Source: Armatimonadota bacterium
GTDB lineage: Bacteria; Armatimonadota; Armatimonadia; Armatimonadales; Capsulimonadaceae
Assembly (NCBI GenBank): GCA_025353925.1
Contig: JANXNV010000134.1
Span: 1-46,535 of the forward strand
Reading direction: 5' to 3'
DNA length: 46,535 nucleotides
The stretch's first letter is position 1. Each line of letters starts with the position of its first letter. Below, piece after piece: positions 6,949-15,387 of the stretch. The notes under the pieces were generated by a model. It worked only from the letters and a program-made list of their open reading frames with translations. It had not been told where the DNA came from and did no database searches. The position numbers and the translations under genes are program-made.

Positions 6949-9729
6949 TTACCCGTCGGTCCAGCTATTGGAGCGATGACGAGCCGCGACAAAGACGCAG
7001 ACACACTCCGGGTCCCACTGCGAGCCGGAACCGGCCTCGAGGATCGCCAGCGCAGTGTCTTCAGACATCCCCTTGCGATACGGCCGGTCGGTCGTCATGG
7101 CACTAAATGCATCCGCGACCGCCATGACCCGGGCCATTAGGGGGATTGCTTCGCCCTGAAGTCCGTGCGGATAGCCGTTTCCGTCCCACCGCTCGTGATG
7201 GTGACGCACTCCGGCCAGCGTCTCCTCAAACCCCGGAACCGCTCCCACAATGACGGCACCCATGATCGGGTGCTGCTTCAGCGCATCAAACTCTTCCGCG
7301 CTCAGCACGCCGGGCTTACGCAGGACTCGGTCCGGGACACCGATCTTGCCGACATCATGCAGGAGGGCGGCAAGCAGTATCTGGTTCCGCACCTCCTCCT
7401 TTAAGCCTAATTCGTGGGCGATCTGAAAACTGTAGGCCATGACGTCCTCCGAATGGCGGCGCGTATAGCGGTCTTTGTTGTCCACGGCGGTCACCAAAGC
7501 GTTCAGCATCGCGAAGTCATCCGGCTTGCATGAAAGATGCGCCCGCAAATGCTCGGTCAACTCGCCCATGCCCGTCCCGCCGTTCTTAACGCGGATTAAC
7601 CGCGTGTCGGCGGCAGCCAGAGCCTCGAGCCGCCCAGGGCCGTCATCGGGATATACGGCAATTCCTATCGACAGGCTGAGCGGGATGATTGATTGGTAGC
7701 CGGGCGGGCAGTAGCCGACACCATCTAAGGCGGCAACCAAGCGATCCGCCTGCCGCACGGCGGCTTCTGCGTCCAGACCCGGCATCAGCAGCGCGAACTC
7801 ATCCCCGCCAAACCGTCCCAGAGTGTCCTCCGGTCGACAGGCAGCCAGCAGAGCCGCCGTCACCTGCTTCAGAACATCGTCCCCTACGGAATGCCCATAG
7901 GCGTCGTTGAAGAACTTGAAATTGTCGAGATCCATCATTGCGATCGCAACCGTGGCAGAAATCATCTGGGCGGCATTGGCTTCCATCTCGAACCGCTTGT
8001 GGAACGCGCGATGGTTCAGCAGCCCGGTGAGCGGATCCCGGTCTGCACGCTCAACGGCCTCCGCCAGCAGATGCTTCGTCTGACCAAGAAGCTGCTCCGT
8101 CACCGCCTCCATTTGCTTGCGCTCAGTCACATTGTTTGCGACCACGAGACGCGCCGCCCGCTCATTAAACTGAAGGGCATGCGAGTGAACTTCAACCCAC
8201 AGCACGGCTCCGTCTTTGCAAAGATGCTGCCAGGGTCCGGTCACCTGCGTGGAGTCTGCGGGGTAAGTCAAGACCTGCATTAATGCAGGCAGCTCACCGG
8301 CAGGGCGGATCTCAGCGATCGTCATTTGCAGGAATTCTTCATGGGAGTAGCCGTACCTCTCGACCGCCGTGTCGTTTACCGCGAGAAAAGCCAGTGTGCC
8401 CGTATCGTAGACCCACATCGGCTGCGGGTTGGCCTGAAACAAAAGCTGGTACTTTTCCGCACTTTGCTTGAGTGCTTCGGCAGTCTCTCTGCGCTCCGTG
8501 ATGTCGCGGCTGATACCAATGAGGCCAATGACGGTTCCATCCGGTCCAGTCAGCGGCGTCTTGGTCGTGCTCACCCACCGACGGTTCCCCCCCGCATCTT
8601 GGATCGGCTCTTCCCGGTTTCGCAGTATCTGCCCGCCTCGGATGACAGCCCGGTCGTCCGCCTCGTACAAAGTCGCCAGCTCAGAGGGCCACAGGTCCCA
8701 GGATGTCTTCCCGATGATCTCGCTTGTCTCGCGGTTAAGAAATCGCCTATGTGCACCATTGTTTAAGAGAAATCGGCCGAAACGATCCTTCATATAGATA
8801 CTATCGGGAAGACAATCGATCAATGTGCGCAGGAGAGCCTGCTCCTCCTGCAAGACGTGTTCCGTTTGCTTGCGCCGACTGATGTCACGGGAGCAGCAGA
8901 CAATGCGGTAAATCTGACCTTTTTCGTCATAAACGCAGGTCGCCGTGGTTTCCAGCCATAAAAAGGAACCGTCTTTTCGCAGCCGTCGCCACTCCAGACG
9001 GGAGCTGCCGGCATCCAGTTTTCCCCAGGCCAGGCCAGGCACATACATCCGGTCTAGGTCATCGGGATGAACGGTGCTGCGGGGGTCGCACTCCAGGCTT
9101 TCCTCGACCGTAAAACCCGTCAGTCGGAAAATGGAAGGGGTGACATAGAGAAATCGGCCTTTGGGATCATGCAGACTGACCACATCGGCCATCGAATCCG
9201 TGAGGAGGCGGTAACGCTCTTGTGTCTGCTGCAGAGCGGTTTCCACCTGATCATGTATCGTCACTTCCCGCAGTACCACCAGCCATTGAGACCGGGATTT
9301 CGGAGCAGGTTTCAGCGGGACGATATCCATCATCACACGACGGGGCTGACCATCCTGAAGCCCAACCAGCGGCTCTCCACGCACCGACAGCCCGGAGGCA
9401 AGGACGGCTTTGAGATGCGCCGTCAATTTCGGCTCGACAAGTGCCTCGGCGAACGTCGGCAGACACTCTCGCAGTACCAAACCGCTTACCGCTTTCCCTA
9501 AACCCGACTGCACAAAGGCCGGGTTCGCGTAAAGCAAACGAAATCCGGCAAGATCAGGCAGGTCCGATTCCATCAGGAGCATCGAGTCTTGACTTTGTAC
9601 CAGCGATGCTTCCAGCAGCGAGTGCTGAATCCCGGAATCGGACGGCAGTCGGGAGACGGGGGACACCGAAAGTGACGTACGCGGAGTAGTTGGGAGCTGG
9701 GCAGAATCAGAAGGTTCTTCTCTGAACAT
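6949..9729 (-). CDS. Four-PAS GGDEF and HD-GYP cyclic-di-GMP protein
   Basis: A 926-residue cytoplasmic sensor with no membrane segment. Four PAS-like domains occupy roughly residues 40-165, 170-290, 295-415 and 420-545, several ending in the usual DITER-type junction. A GGDEF domain (about 560-715) follows with an intact GGDEF active site and an RxxD inhibitory site (RPED) five residues before it. The HD-GYP domain (about 725-900) has LLHDVGKIGVPD and HHERWDGNGYP. Both synthesis and breakdown of cyclic-di-GMP are therefore chemically possible, with product inhibition of the cyclase. The inputs are unknown, although PAS domains often bind haem, flavin or small ligands. Confidence 0.93.
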   Translation of the reverse strand: MFREEPSDSAQLPTTPRTSLSVSPVSRLPSDSGIQHSLLEASLVQSQDSMLLMESDLPDLAGFRLLYANPAFVQSGLGKAVSGLVLRECLPTFAEALVEPKLTAHLKAVLASGLSVRGEPLVGLQDGQPRRVMMDIVPLKPAPKSRSQWLVVLREVTIHDQVETALQQTQERYRLLTDSMADVVSLHDPKGRFLYVTPSIFRLTGFTVEESLECDPRSTVHPDDLDRMYVPGLAWGKLDAGSSRLEWRRLRKDGSFLWLETTATCVYDEKGQIYRIVCCSRDISRRKQTEHVLQEEQALLRTLIDCLPDSIYMKDRFGRFLLNNGAHRRFLNRETSEIIGKTSWDLWPSELATLYEADDRAVIRGGQILRNREEPIQDAGGNRRWVSTTKTPLTGPDGTVIGLIGISRDITERRETAEALKQSAEKYQLLFQANPQPMWVYDTGTLAFLAVNDTAVERYGYSHEEFLQMTIAEIRPAGELPALMQVLTYPADSTQVTGPWQHLCKDGAVLWVEVHSHALQFNERAARLVVANNVTERKQMEAVTEQLLGQTKHLLAEAVERADRDPLTGLLNHRAFHKRFEMEANAAQMISATVAIAMMDLDNFKFFNDAYGHSVGDDVLKQVTAALLAACRPEDTLGRFGGDEFALLMPGLDAEAAVRQADRLVAALDGVGYCPPGYQSIIPLSLSIGIAVYPDDGPGRLEALAAADTRLIRVKNGGTGMGELTEHLRAHLSCKPDDFAMLNALVTAVDNKDRYTRRHSEDVMAYSFQIAHELGLKEEVRNQILLAALLHDVGKIGVPDRVLRKPGVLSAEEFDALKQHPIMGAVIVGAVPGFEETLAGVRHHHERWDGNGYPHGLQGEAIPLMARVMAVADAFSAMTTDRPYRKGMSEDTALAILEAGSGSQWDPECVCVFVAARHRSNSWTDG

Positions 9730-9771
9730 AATGGGACGGGAATTCTTGCTAACGCAGTGGTTTGAGATAGT

Positions 9772-11382
9772 TTACCATTTACTCTTCTTAGCCACTTCCG
9801 GCAGCGGATGCGCTTCCAGGTACTCGTCATACGTGCCCCGGAAATCGAGTAGTCCATCAGGGAGGAAAGAGAAAATCCGGGTCGCGACTTCCGAGATCAA
9901 GTCCCGATCATGGGAGACGACAAAAACCGTGCCCGCGAACTGACTCAGCCCCTCAGCCAGGGCGGAGACGGCCTCCAGGTCGAGGTGGTTTGTCGGCTCG
10001 TCGAAGATCAGGACCGGATTCTTTTCCAGCATCAGCTTCGCCATCAGAAGTCGTGCCGCCTCACCGCCCGAGAGTGCCTCGGTGGCCTTCAAGCTCTCAT
10101 CGCCTTTGAAGAGCATCTGGCCCAGCAGACCGCGCACAAACTGCTGACCCTGTGCTTCTTCGTCAAAAGTCGACAGCCACTCGAGTGCCGTGACACCACC
10201 AGGAATCTCCGTGCGATAATCCTGCGGATAATAGCCCCACTCCATCCCGGTGCCCCATTTGACCGTCCCGGCATCGGGGGTTAAGTCACCGACTAGGCAG
10301 CGGACTAAAGTCGTTTTACCGGCTCCGTTCGGGCCGATGATCGCCACTTTCTCGCCGCGCGTCACTTCCAGGTTCAGCCCCGTCAGCACGGAGCGGCCAT
10401 CAAAGCCCTGGGAGAGTTCCGTGACGGTGACGACCTCTCGGCCCGAGGGCTTCCTTTGCTCGAATCGAATATAAGGCCGCGCGATATTGGACTTCTTCAT
10501 CTCCGTCGGTGCCAGCCGGACCATCTCTTTGCGGCGGGACTGCACCTGCGACGAGCGCTGACCGGCGGCGAAGCGCGAGACGAATTCCTGTAGCTGAGCG
10601 ATCTTTTTGGCTTTGTCTTTGTTGTCGCTCTCGACCCGGGACCGGGCCGACATCTTGTGCTCGACCATATCATCATAGGAGCCGGGATAGTTGATGATCG
10701 TGTCGTAATCAATGTCGGCGACATGAGTGCAGACGGCATTCAAAAAGTGCCGGTCATGCGAAATCACGATCAGTGTGCCTTTGTAGTCCAGCAGAAATTC
10801 TTCCAGCCAGTGGATCGTCTCCAAGTCCATGTAGTTGGTCGGCTCATCCAAAAGCAGTGCTTCCGAGCCGCCGAACAGGGCCTGGGCCAGCAGCACCCGA
10901 AACTTGTAATCGTTCGGCAAAGTTGCCATCAGATCCGAGTGCTGCTCATCGGGAATGCCGATCCCACGCAGGATGGTCGCGGCCTCGATCTCGGCGACAT
11001 AGCCGTTTTCATCGGCGATCAAGGACTCCAGCTCCCCCAGCCGGTCCATCATGGCATTCGTGAACTCTTCGGCCTCGCAGAGCTTGTTCCGCTCCGCCAG
11101 GGCTTCCCAGAGTGCCGGGTTGCCCATCATGACCGTGTCGAGAATACGCTTATCATCGAAGGCATTCTGGTCCTGACGCAGGACTCCGACTTTGCGCGGG
11201 CGGCTGATGGTTCCCCGGTTAGAGGGTTCGATGTCGCCCGTCAAAATTTTCATAAAAGTTGACTTACCTGCCCCATTTGGGCCGGTGAGACCGTAGCGAT
11301 TGCCGGGGATAAATTTGACGGAGACCTGATCGAAGAGGGTACGCGTACCGTACGATTTACTGACTTCCTGAACGGTGATCAT
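9772..11382 (-). CDS. ybiT: ABC-F ATPase, YbiT type
   Basis: A 536-residue ABC-F protein with two ATP-binding domains and no membrane segment. Walker A motifs are GPNGAGKS in domain 1 and GPNGAGKT in domain 2. Walker B regions are LLLDEPTNYMD and LIFDEPTNHLD. Domain 2 has a normal LSGGEA signature, while domain 1 has a degenerate LPNDYKFRV as is usual in YbiT relatives. The linker carries KKKxAQLQEFVSRF-like sequence. ABC-F proteins act on the ribosome. The ATG at 11382 is chosen because it begins MITVQEVSKSYG, matching the family start, and AGGAAG lies upstream. Confidence 0.93.
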   Translation of the reverse strand: MITVQEVSKSYGTRTLFDQVSVKFIPGNRYGLTGPNGAGKSTFMKILTGDIEPSNRGTISRPRKVGVLRQDQNAFDDKRILDTVMMGNPALWEALAERNKLCEAEEFTNAMMDRLGELESLIADENGYVAEIEAATILRGIGIPDEQHSDLMATLPNDYKFRVLLAQALFGGSEALLLDEPTNYMDLETIHWLEEFLLDYKGTLIVISHDRHFLNAVCTHVADIDYDTIINYPGSYDDMVEHKMSARSRVESDNKDKAKKIAQLQEFVSRFAAGQRSSQVQSRRKEMVRLAPTEMKKSNIARPYIRFEQRKPSGREVVTVTELSQGFDGRSVLTGLNLEVTRGEKVAIIGPNGAGKTTLVRCLVGDLTPDAGTVKWGTGMEWGYYPQDYRTEIPGGVTALEWLSTFDEEAQGQQFVRGLLGQMLFKGDESLKATEALSGGEAARLLMAKLMLEKNPVLIFDEPTNHLDLEAVSALAEGLSQFAGTVFVVSHDRDLISEVATRIFSFLPDGLLDFRGTYDEYLEAHPLPEVAKKSKW

Positions 11383-11416
11383 GGACGAAAACTTCCTGTA
11401 ATAAGAGGTACTGTGT

Positions 11417-11422
11417 ATTATA
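11417..11422 (-). promoter_or_regulatory. Extended -10 promoter for the ABC-F gene
   Basis: On the minus strand the sequence reads TGGTATAAT, a consensus -10 box with the extended TGn element. It lies 34 bases upstream of the start at 11382. No strong -35 is visible, as is common for extended -10 promoters. Confidence 0.7.
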
Positions 11423-11450
11423 CCATGCTTCCGCCACGGTTCCACTCGGG

Positions 11451-11456
11451 TATACT
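11451..11456 (+). promoter_or_regulatory. -10 box abutting the phosphoesterase start (leaderless)
   Basis: TATACT within CGGGTATACT, ending 7 bases before the ATG at 11464. Transcription would begin at or next to the A of the start codon. The ABC-F promoter lies back to back with it. Confidence 0.6.
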
Positions 11457-11463
11457 TGTGGTT

Positions 11464-12147
11464 ATGCGACGAATTTGGGCACTGGCCGATACGCATCTTT
11501 CTTTTGCCAAGCCAAAGCCGATGGACATCTTTGGAGAACACTGGCGCGACCACCCGGCGAAAATCGAGGCCGCCTGCCGCGCCGTGATCGAGCCGGAAGA
11601 CCTTCTGCTCATTCCCGGTGACCTCTCCTGGGCCTTGCGGCGGGCCGGTGCCGAACCCGATCTCGCCTGGCTGGCCGCCCTTCCCGGTATCAAGATCCTC
11701 TGCAAGGGCAACCACGACTACTGGTGGGATTCGGACAAGCCGCTGAACTATCCTGGTCTGCACGATACCCCTTATATTTCGGGCGACGGACAAATCGGCG
11801 TCGCCGGGACACGCGGCTGGATGCTCCCGGAACCCGGCAGCACGGAGGCCCAAAAGGCACAGTGCGAAAAGATCATCGCCCGCGAAGTCGCCCGCCTGTC
11901 CAAGCGTCTGGATGCCATCGCAGAGTGCTCCGTCAAGATCGCGCTGATCCACTATCCCCCACTCGATGAATTCGCCCCACTGCTCAAAGCCCACGGCGTC
12001 CAGACCCTGCTCTACGGCCACCTGCACCTGAACGGCAAAGACTATCCCCTGCCGGAAAAGTGGAAGGGAATCCGCGCCCTGTGCGTCGCCGCCGACCGTC
12101 TGCACTTCGTGCCGCGCCTGGTTGCTTCCTACGATGTACTGCACTGA
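11464..12147 (+). CDS. Calcineurin-like metallophosphoesterase
   Basis: A 227-residue cytoplasmic phosphoesterase with the full metal-binding set in order: DTH near the N-terminus (ALADTHLS), PGDLSW, GNHDYWW, IHYPP and GHLH near residue 195. These ligate two metal ions in the calcineurin-like superfamily. The substrate, whether a nucleotide, phosphoprotein or lipid, cannot be read from sequence. The ATG at 11464 is preferred over an earlier in-frame ATG because the domain starts there (MRRIWALADTH). The earlier start would lie upstream of the -10 box. The gene is divergent from the ABC-F gene. Confidence 0.9.
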   Translation: MRRIWALADTHLSFAKPKPMDIFGEHWRDHPAKIEAACRAVIEPEDLLLIPGDLSWALRRAGAEPDLAWLAALPGIKILCKGNHDYWWDSDKPLNYPGLHDTPYISGDGQIGVAGTRGWMLPEPGSTEAQKAQCEKIIAREVARLSKRLDAIAECSVKIALIHYPPLDEFAPLLKAHGVQTLLYGHLHLNGKDYPLPEKWKGIRALCVAADRLHFVPRLVASYDVLH

Positions 12148-12165
12148 ATCCAGGTAATAATCAGG

Positions 12166-12171
12166 TATAAT
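12166..12171 (+). promoter_or_regulatory. -10 box for floA
   Basis: Consensus TATAAT 23 bases upstream of the ATG at 12195, leaving room for the AGGAGG ribosome site at 12182-12187. No convincing -35 element is visible. Confidence 0.6.
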
Positions 12172-12194
12172 TATATGAATTAGGAGGCTCTTCC

Positions 12195-13211
12195 ATGCCT
12201 GCGTTTATTCCCATCGTTATCACAGTCATCGTCGCCATCGTTGCCATCGCTCTGTTTCTCCAATATGTGCCTATCGGCCTGATGATTACAGCCATTTCGG
12301 CGGGCGTCACCGGAGTCAATCCGGGCAGCCTGATCGGGATGCGGCTGCGGCGTGTCCCGCAGGACCGTGTGATCCTGCCGCTGATCGCCGCCGTCAAAGC
12401 GGGCGTGGATGTCAACCTTAATCAGCTTGAAACCCACTTCCTGGCCGGCGGCAACGTCGACCGCGTGGTGCAGGCCCTCATTAGTGCCCACCGCGCACAG
12501 ATTCCCCTCCCCTTTGAGCGGGCAGCGGCGATTGACCTAGCCGGGCGAAACGTTTTGGAAGCCGTGCAGATGTCGGTGAACCCGAAAGTCATCGAGACGC
12601 CGAATGTCGCCGGGGTCGCAAAGAACGGCGTCGAGATGAAAGCTTTTGCCCGAGTTACCGTGCGGGCCAACATCGAGCAGTTCGTCGGCGGTGCCGGAGA
12701 GCAGACGGTCCTCGCGCGTGTCGGTGAGGGCATCGTGACCACCATTGGCTCGGCCGCTACCCACTTGGAAGTCATGGAAAAGCCCGACGCGATCTCTAAG
12801 ACCGTGCTGGCGAAGGGCCTGGATGCCGGAACGGCGTTCGAGATCCTTTCCATCGACATCGCCGATGTCGTCGTCGGCCAGAATATCGGAGCACGTCTCC
12901 AGGCTGACCAGGCCGAAGCGGACAAGAAAGTCGCTCAGGCCAAAGCCGAAGAGCGCCGCTCGATGGCCGTCGCCCGCGAGCAGGAAATGAAGGCGTACAC
13001 CCAGGAGATGCAGGCCAAAGTCGTCGAAGCCCAGGCTCAGGTCCCGCTGGCCCTCGCCGAAGCCCTGCGCGGCGGCAATTTAGGCGCAATGGAATATTAC
13101 AACCTGCGCAACCTCCAAGCCGACACCGCCATGCGCTCCGGCATCAGCCGTGCCACCGGTGGCCGCGACGAAGACGGCGGCTCCGGCGGGCCTTCGAGTC
13201 CGGTCGTGTAG
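12195..13211 (+). CDS. floA: Flotillin-like protein FloA
   Basis: FloA organises functional membrane microdomains. The 338-residue product has an N-terminal hairpin or membrane segment (residues about 3-28) and the FloA-specific core: [38 protein letters not shown] and [12 protein letters not shown]. An SPFH-type domain follows ([18 protein letters not shown]). A coiled-coil stretch rich in Ala, Glu and Lys (about 235-295) fits oligomerisation. The C-terminus is Gly/Ser-rich. Length matches the family. A strong AGGAGG precedes the ATG. The pilin-like gene starts 5 bases after the stop, suggesting co-transcription. Confidence 0.95.
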   Translation: MPAFIPIVITVIVAIVAIALFLQYVPIGLMITAISAGVTGVNPGSLIGMRLRRVPQDRVILPLIAAVKAGVDVNLNQLETHFLAGGNVDRVVQALISAHRAQIPLPFERAAAIDLAGRNVLEAVQMSVNPKVIETPNVAGVAKNGVEMKAFARVTVRANIEQFVGGAGEQTVLARVGEGIVTTIGSAATHLEVMEKPDAISKTVLAKGLDAGTAFEILSIDIADVVVGQNIGARLQADQAEADKKVAQAKAEERRSMAVAREQEMKAYTQEMQAKVVEAQAQVPLALAEALRGGNLGAMEYYNLRNLQADTAMRSGISRATGGRDEDGGSGGPSSPVV

Positions 13212-13215
13212 TCTC

Positions 13216-13908
13216 ATGGAAGACACTGCAGAATGGCGAAACAAGAAGCCGCGAAACAGGCGAAAATATGTGCTGCCGGGGTGCATTGGGATTGTGCTTA
13301 TAGCCGTATTTGGCCTTTTATGGATTGAGGCATTGTATCTCGGGCAGCCACGCCAGCCAAATAGTATCACCTGTCGAAGCAATATGAAGCAGATCGGCTT
13401 GGCATTGCAACAATACGCTCAAGACAATGATGCTCAGGCACCGCCTGTAGGAGCGATTGGCAAGCAGACCTGGCGTGAGGCTAGCTACCCGTACACGAAG
13501 TCCGTTTACCTATATCAGTGTCCAGACGACGCGCGAGATCGGGTGCAGTACAACGCAGGCAATCTTCCACGTTCATACGCCGTAAACGTCACCGGCTGGG
13601 GCAAGGCGGCGAATGAGGACAATGTTGTCACGCTGGTGGACACCCGCGGCTATGATGGGCCGGAATGGGATATGGCGAGCGCGGCTTTCGCACCGCCTTC
13701 GAATCGTCGTTTGTATACACATAAGCCGCCGCATTACTTTTTTGAGCGACCCGCAGGAAAGCTGAACTGCTTGTTCGGAGACGGTCATGTGAAAAGCCTG
13801 TTCCCAGAACAGACGATGACGCCGACGAATCTGTGGACTCGGGATAATGCGCCGTTTACTGGGCAGGGCTTGGGCACTGCGCGGGCGATATTGAAGCGTG
13901 CGGAGTAG
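13216..13908 (+). CDS. DUF1559-related membrane protein, H-X9-DG type
   Basis: A 230-residue protein with a basic N-terminus, one membrane segment (about residues 23-42) and an exported body. It shares [17 protein letters not shown] and the late LFGDGHVKSL with the H-X9-DG prepilin-like proteins of Armatimonadota and Planctomycetota. It lacks the prepilin peptidase motif (FTLIELL) of the gene at 23418, and the expected His nine residues before DG is a Pro. It is therefore probably a membrane-anchored relative rather than a processed pilin. It starts 5 bases after floA. Its sequence is less GC-rich than floA. Confidence 0.75.
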   Translation: MEDTAEWRNKKPRNRRKYVLPGCIGIVLIAVFGLLWIEALYLGQPRQPNSITCRSNMKQIGLALQQYAQDNDAQAPPVGAIGKQTWREASYPYTKSVYLYQCPDDARDRVQYNAGNLPRSYAVNVTGWGKAANEDNVVTLVDTRGYDGPEWDMASAAFAPPSNRRLYTHKPPHYFFERPAGKLNCLFGDGHVKSLFPEQTMTPTNLWTRDNAPFTGQGLGTARAILKRAE

Positions 13909-13944
13909 ATGAAGGCTTTGCGTCACACTGCTCGGTAATTAATT

Positions 13945-14388
13945 ATGCGACATCCTGAACTTCTTGTTGTTGGCTTTGTGATTTTGAGCTGGATTGTCCG
14001 CACGCTTATCAAGTTCGTGAAGTGGAGTGTCAAGCAGGTCAAAACCGTCGGGGTCGCTCCGTCTCCGATCCAGCAGGCGATTGCGGATGCCCAGCGGCTG
14101 CAGGCGGCTCAGGCGGCGGCACGGCTTGCTCCGGTTCCCCAGTTCCGACGGCCTGAGGCGGGTGGGCCAGCCGTGGGCCGCGAAGCGACCTACGAAGATT
14201 TTGACCAGGCGGAGCAGGAGCTTATCTTGTCTGAGCCGACCGCTTTAAATAGTTTACAAAACAGCACACCCACTCAGCAGGAGGCCGCTCCGCTGCGGCT
14301 GTTCGAGAATACGGACGATCTTGTCCGAGCCATGATCTTGCAGGAAGTCCTCGGACCACCCCTTTCTCGCCGCACCACTTCTCGCTAA
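13945..14388 (+). CDS. Hypothetical single-pass membrane protein
   Basis: A 147-residue protein that I do not recognise. One membrane segment lies at about residues 7-24, followed by a basic stretch (KFVKWSVKQVK). An Ala/Gln-rich likely helical region covers about 45-65 and an acidic region (YEDFDQAEQELI) about 88-100. The C-terminus is amphipathic and ends in basic residues. No ribosome site is evident before the ATG. It follows the pilin-like gene by 36 bases and may belong to the floA transcript. Confidence 0.55.
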   Translation: MRHPELLVVGFVILSWIVRTLIKFVKWSVKQVKTVGVAPSPIQQAIADAQRLQAAQAAARLAPVPQFRRPEAGGPAVGREATYEDFDQAEQELILSEPTALNSLQNSTPTQQEAAPLRLFENTDDLVRAMILQEVLGPPLSRRTTSR

Positions 14389-14537
14389 ACCACTCGCTTT
14401 ACGTCTGAGTTAATTCCTATTTCTTCTTTTTGTAACCACACTGTAACCTGGCCGCGCCCTGACAAGGCATTGGTTGTGGAACAGACAGGCTAACTGTCGC
14501 GTCTGACACACTCTACGTCGACTTTCCGATATTTATC

Positions 14538-14587
14538 CGTGAATCTACTGGTTTCATCTAAAACTGCCGAATCCCGGTAGATTCGCG
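14538..14587. repeat. 14-bp inverted repeat upstream of the Crp/Fnr gene
   Basis: CGTGAATCTACTGG (14538-14551) and CCGGTAGATTCGCG (14574-14587) pair over all 14 positions if two G-T wobbles are allowed, with a 22-base spacer. No T-run follows. It lies about 25 bases upstream of the -10 box at 14612, so an operator is as likely as a terminator for the upstream gene. The rest of 14389-14663 shows only a short GACAG/CTGTC hairpin near 14483-14497. Confidence 0.5.
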
Positions 14588-14611
14588 TGAAGCAACGGAG
14601 CGTAATGTCGG

Positions 14612-14617
14612 TATACT
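14612..14617 (+). promoter_or_regulatory. Putative -10 box for the Crp/Fnr gene
   Basis: TATACT preceded by TCGG, nearly the CGGGTATACT string found upstream of three other genes. It lies 46 bases before the TTG start, leaving a short leader. Confidence 0.5.
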
Positions 14618-14663
14618 AATCAGTGTAAGCGAGGAACCAATTAGAAAGGCAGTTATTTTACCC

Positions 14664-15368
14664 TTGATTTCCTTAATATCCTACTTCCAGCAGGTTCCGA
14701 TGCTGGCCGCATTGCCGGAAGAAACACTGAAGCGTTTGGAGCGGATCGCCGAACAGCGTCAGTATCGCCGTCGCCAGGTCGTGCATTTCGCTGACCAGCC
14801 GGGCGACTATGTCTATCTGCTCTGCACCGGACGAGTTAAGATCGCGCGTGTGTCGGATCAGGGCCGGGAGCTGACGCTGTACCTCCTGGAGGACGGCGCA
14901 CTATTTGGGGAGACGGGGCTGCTCGCCGCGAGCGAACCCTACGATTTAATGGCGGAGACACTCGAAGATTCTTTGATCTGCGCTTTTCGCCGCTCCGATA
15001 TCCTGGCGGTGGTTCAGGAGTCACTCCCAGCCATGGACGCTCTGCTGCGTTTAATTAGTGAGCGGCGTTTGCAGGCGGAGAATCAAGTGGCTGATCTCGT
15101 CTTTTTGGAGGTGCCGAAGCGCCTCGCAAAACTTCTCCTGCGGCTGCACGATGCCCCAAGCGGACGGACGGGCCGCAATGGACAGATGCTGCGGGTTAAG
15201 CTGACTCATCAGGAGCTGGCAAATATCATCGGCAGCACACGCGAGACGACGACACTCGTGCTGAACGATTTCAAGCGTCAGGGTCTGATTGAGTTCTTAG
15301 GCCGCAAAATCGTGATTTTGAGCCGGATCGGTCTGGGAAAACTGCTGACCGGCGATTTTGCGCCCTGA
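14664..15368 (+). CDS. Crp/Fnr family transcriptional regulator
   Basis: A 234-residue regulator. An N-terminal cyclic-nucleotide-binding-like beta barrel (about 15-130) contains YVYLLCTGRVKIARVSDQGRELTL and GALFGETGLLA. A long dimer helix follows, then a C-terminal winged helix-turn-helix (about 175-225) with LTHQELANIIGSTRETTTLVLNDFKRQGLI. No Fnr-type cysteine cluster is present, so it is unlikely to bind an iron-sulfur cluster. The effector is unknown. The start is given as TTG at 14664 because the N-terminal helix (FQQVPMLAALPEE) is conserved in the family and includes residues before the ATG at 14700. Confidence 0.9.
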   Translation: MISLISYFQQVPMLAALPEETLKRLERIAEQRQYRRRQVVHFADQPGDYVYLLCTGRVKIARVSDQGRELTLYLLEDGALFGETGLLAASEPYDLMAETLEDSLICAFRRSDILAVVQESLPAMDALLRLISERRLQAENQVADLVFLEVPKRLAKLLLRLHDAPSGRTGRNGQMLRVKLTHQELANIIGSTRETTTLVLNDFKRQGLIEFLGRKIVILSRIGLGKLLTGDFAP

Positions 15369-15373
15369 GCGGG

Positions 15374-15379
15374 TATACT
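15374..15379 (+). promoter_or_regulatory. -10 box abutting the histidine phosphatase start (leaderless)
   Basis: TATACT within CGGGTATACT, ending 8 bases before the ATG at 15388. It starts 5 bases after the Crp/Fnr stop codon. The predicted transcript begins at or next to the start codon. Confidence 0.55.
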
Positions 15380-15387
15380 GACGGGTG

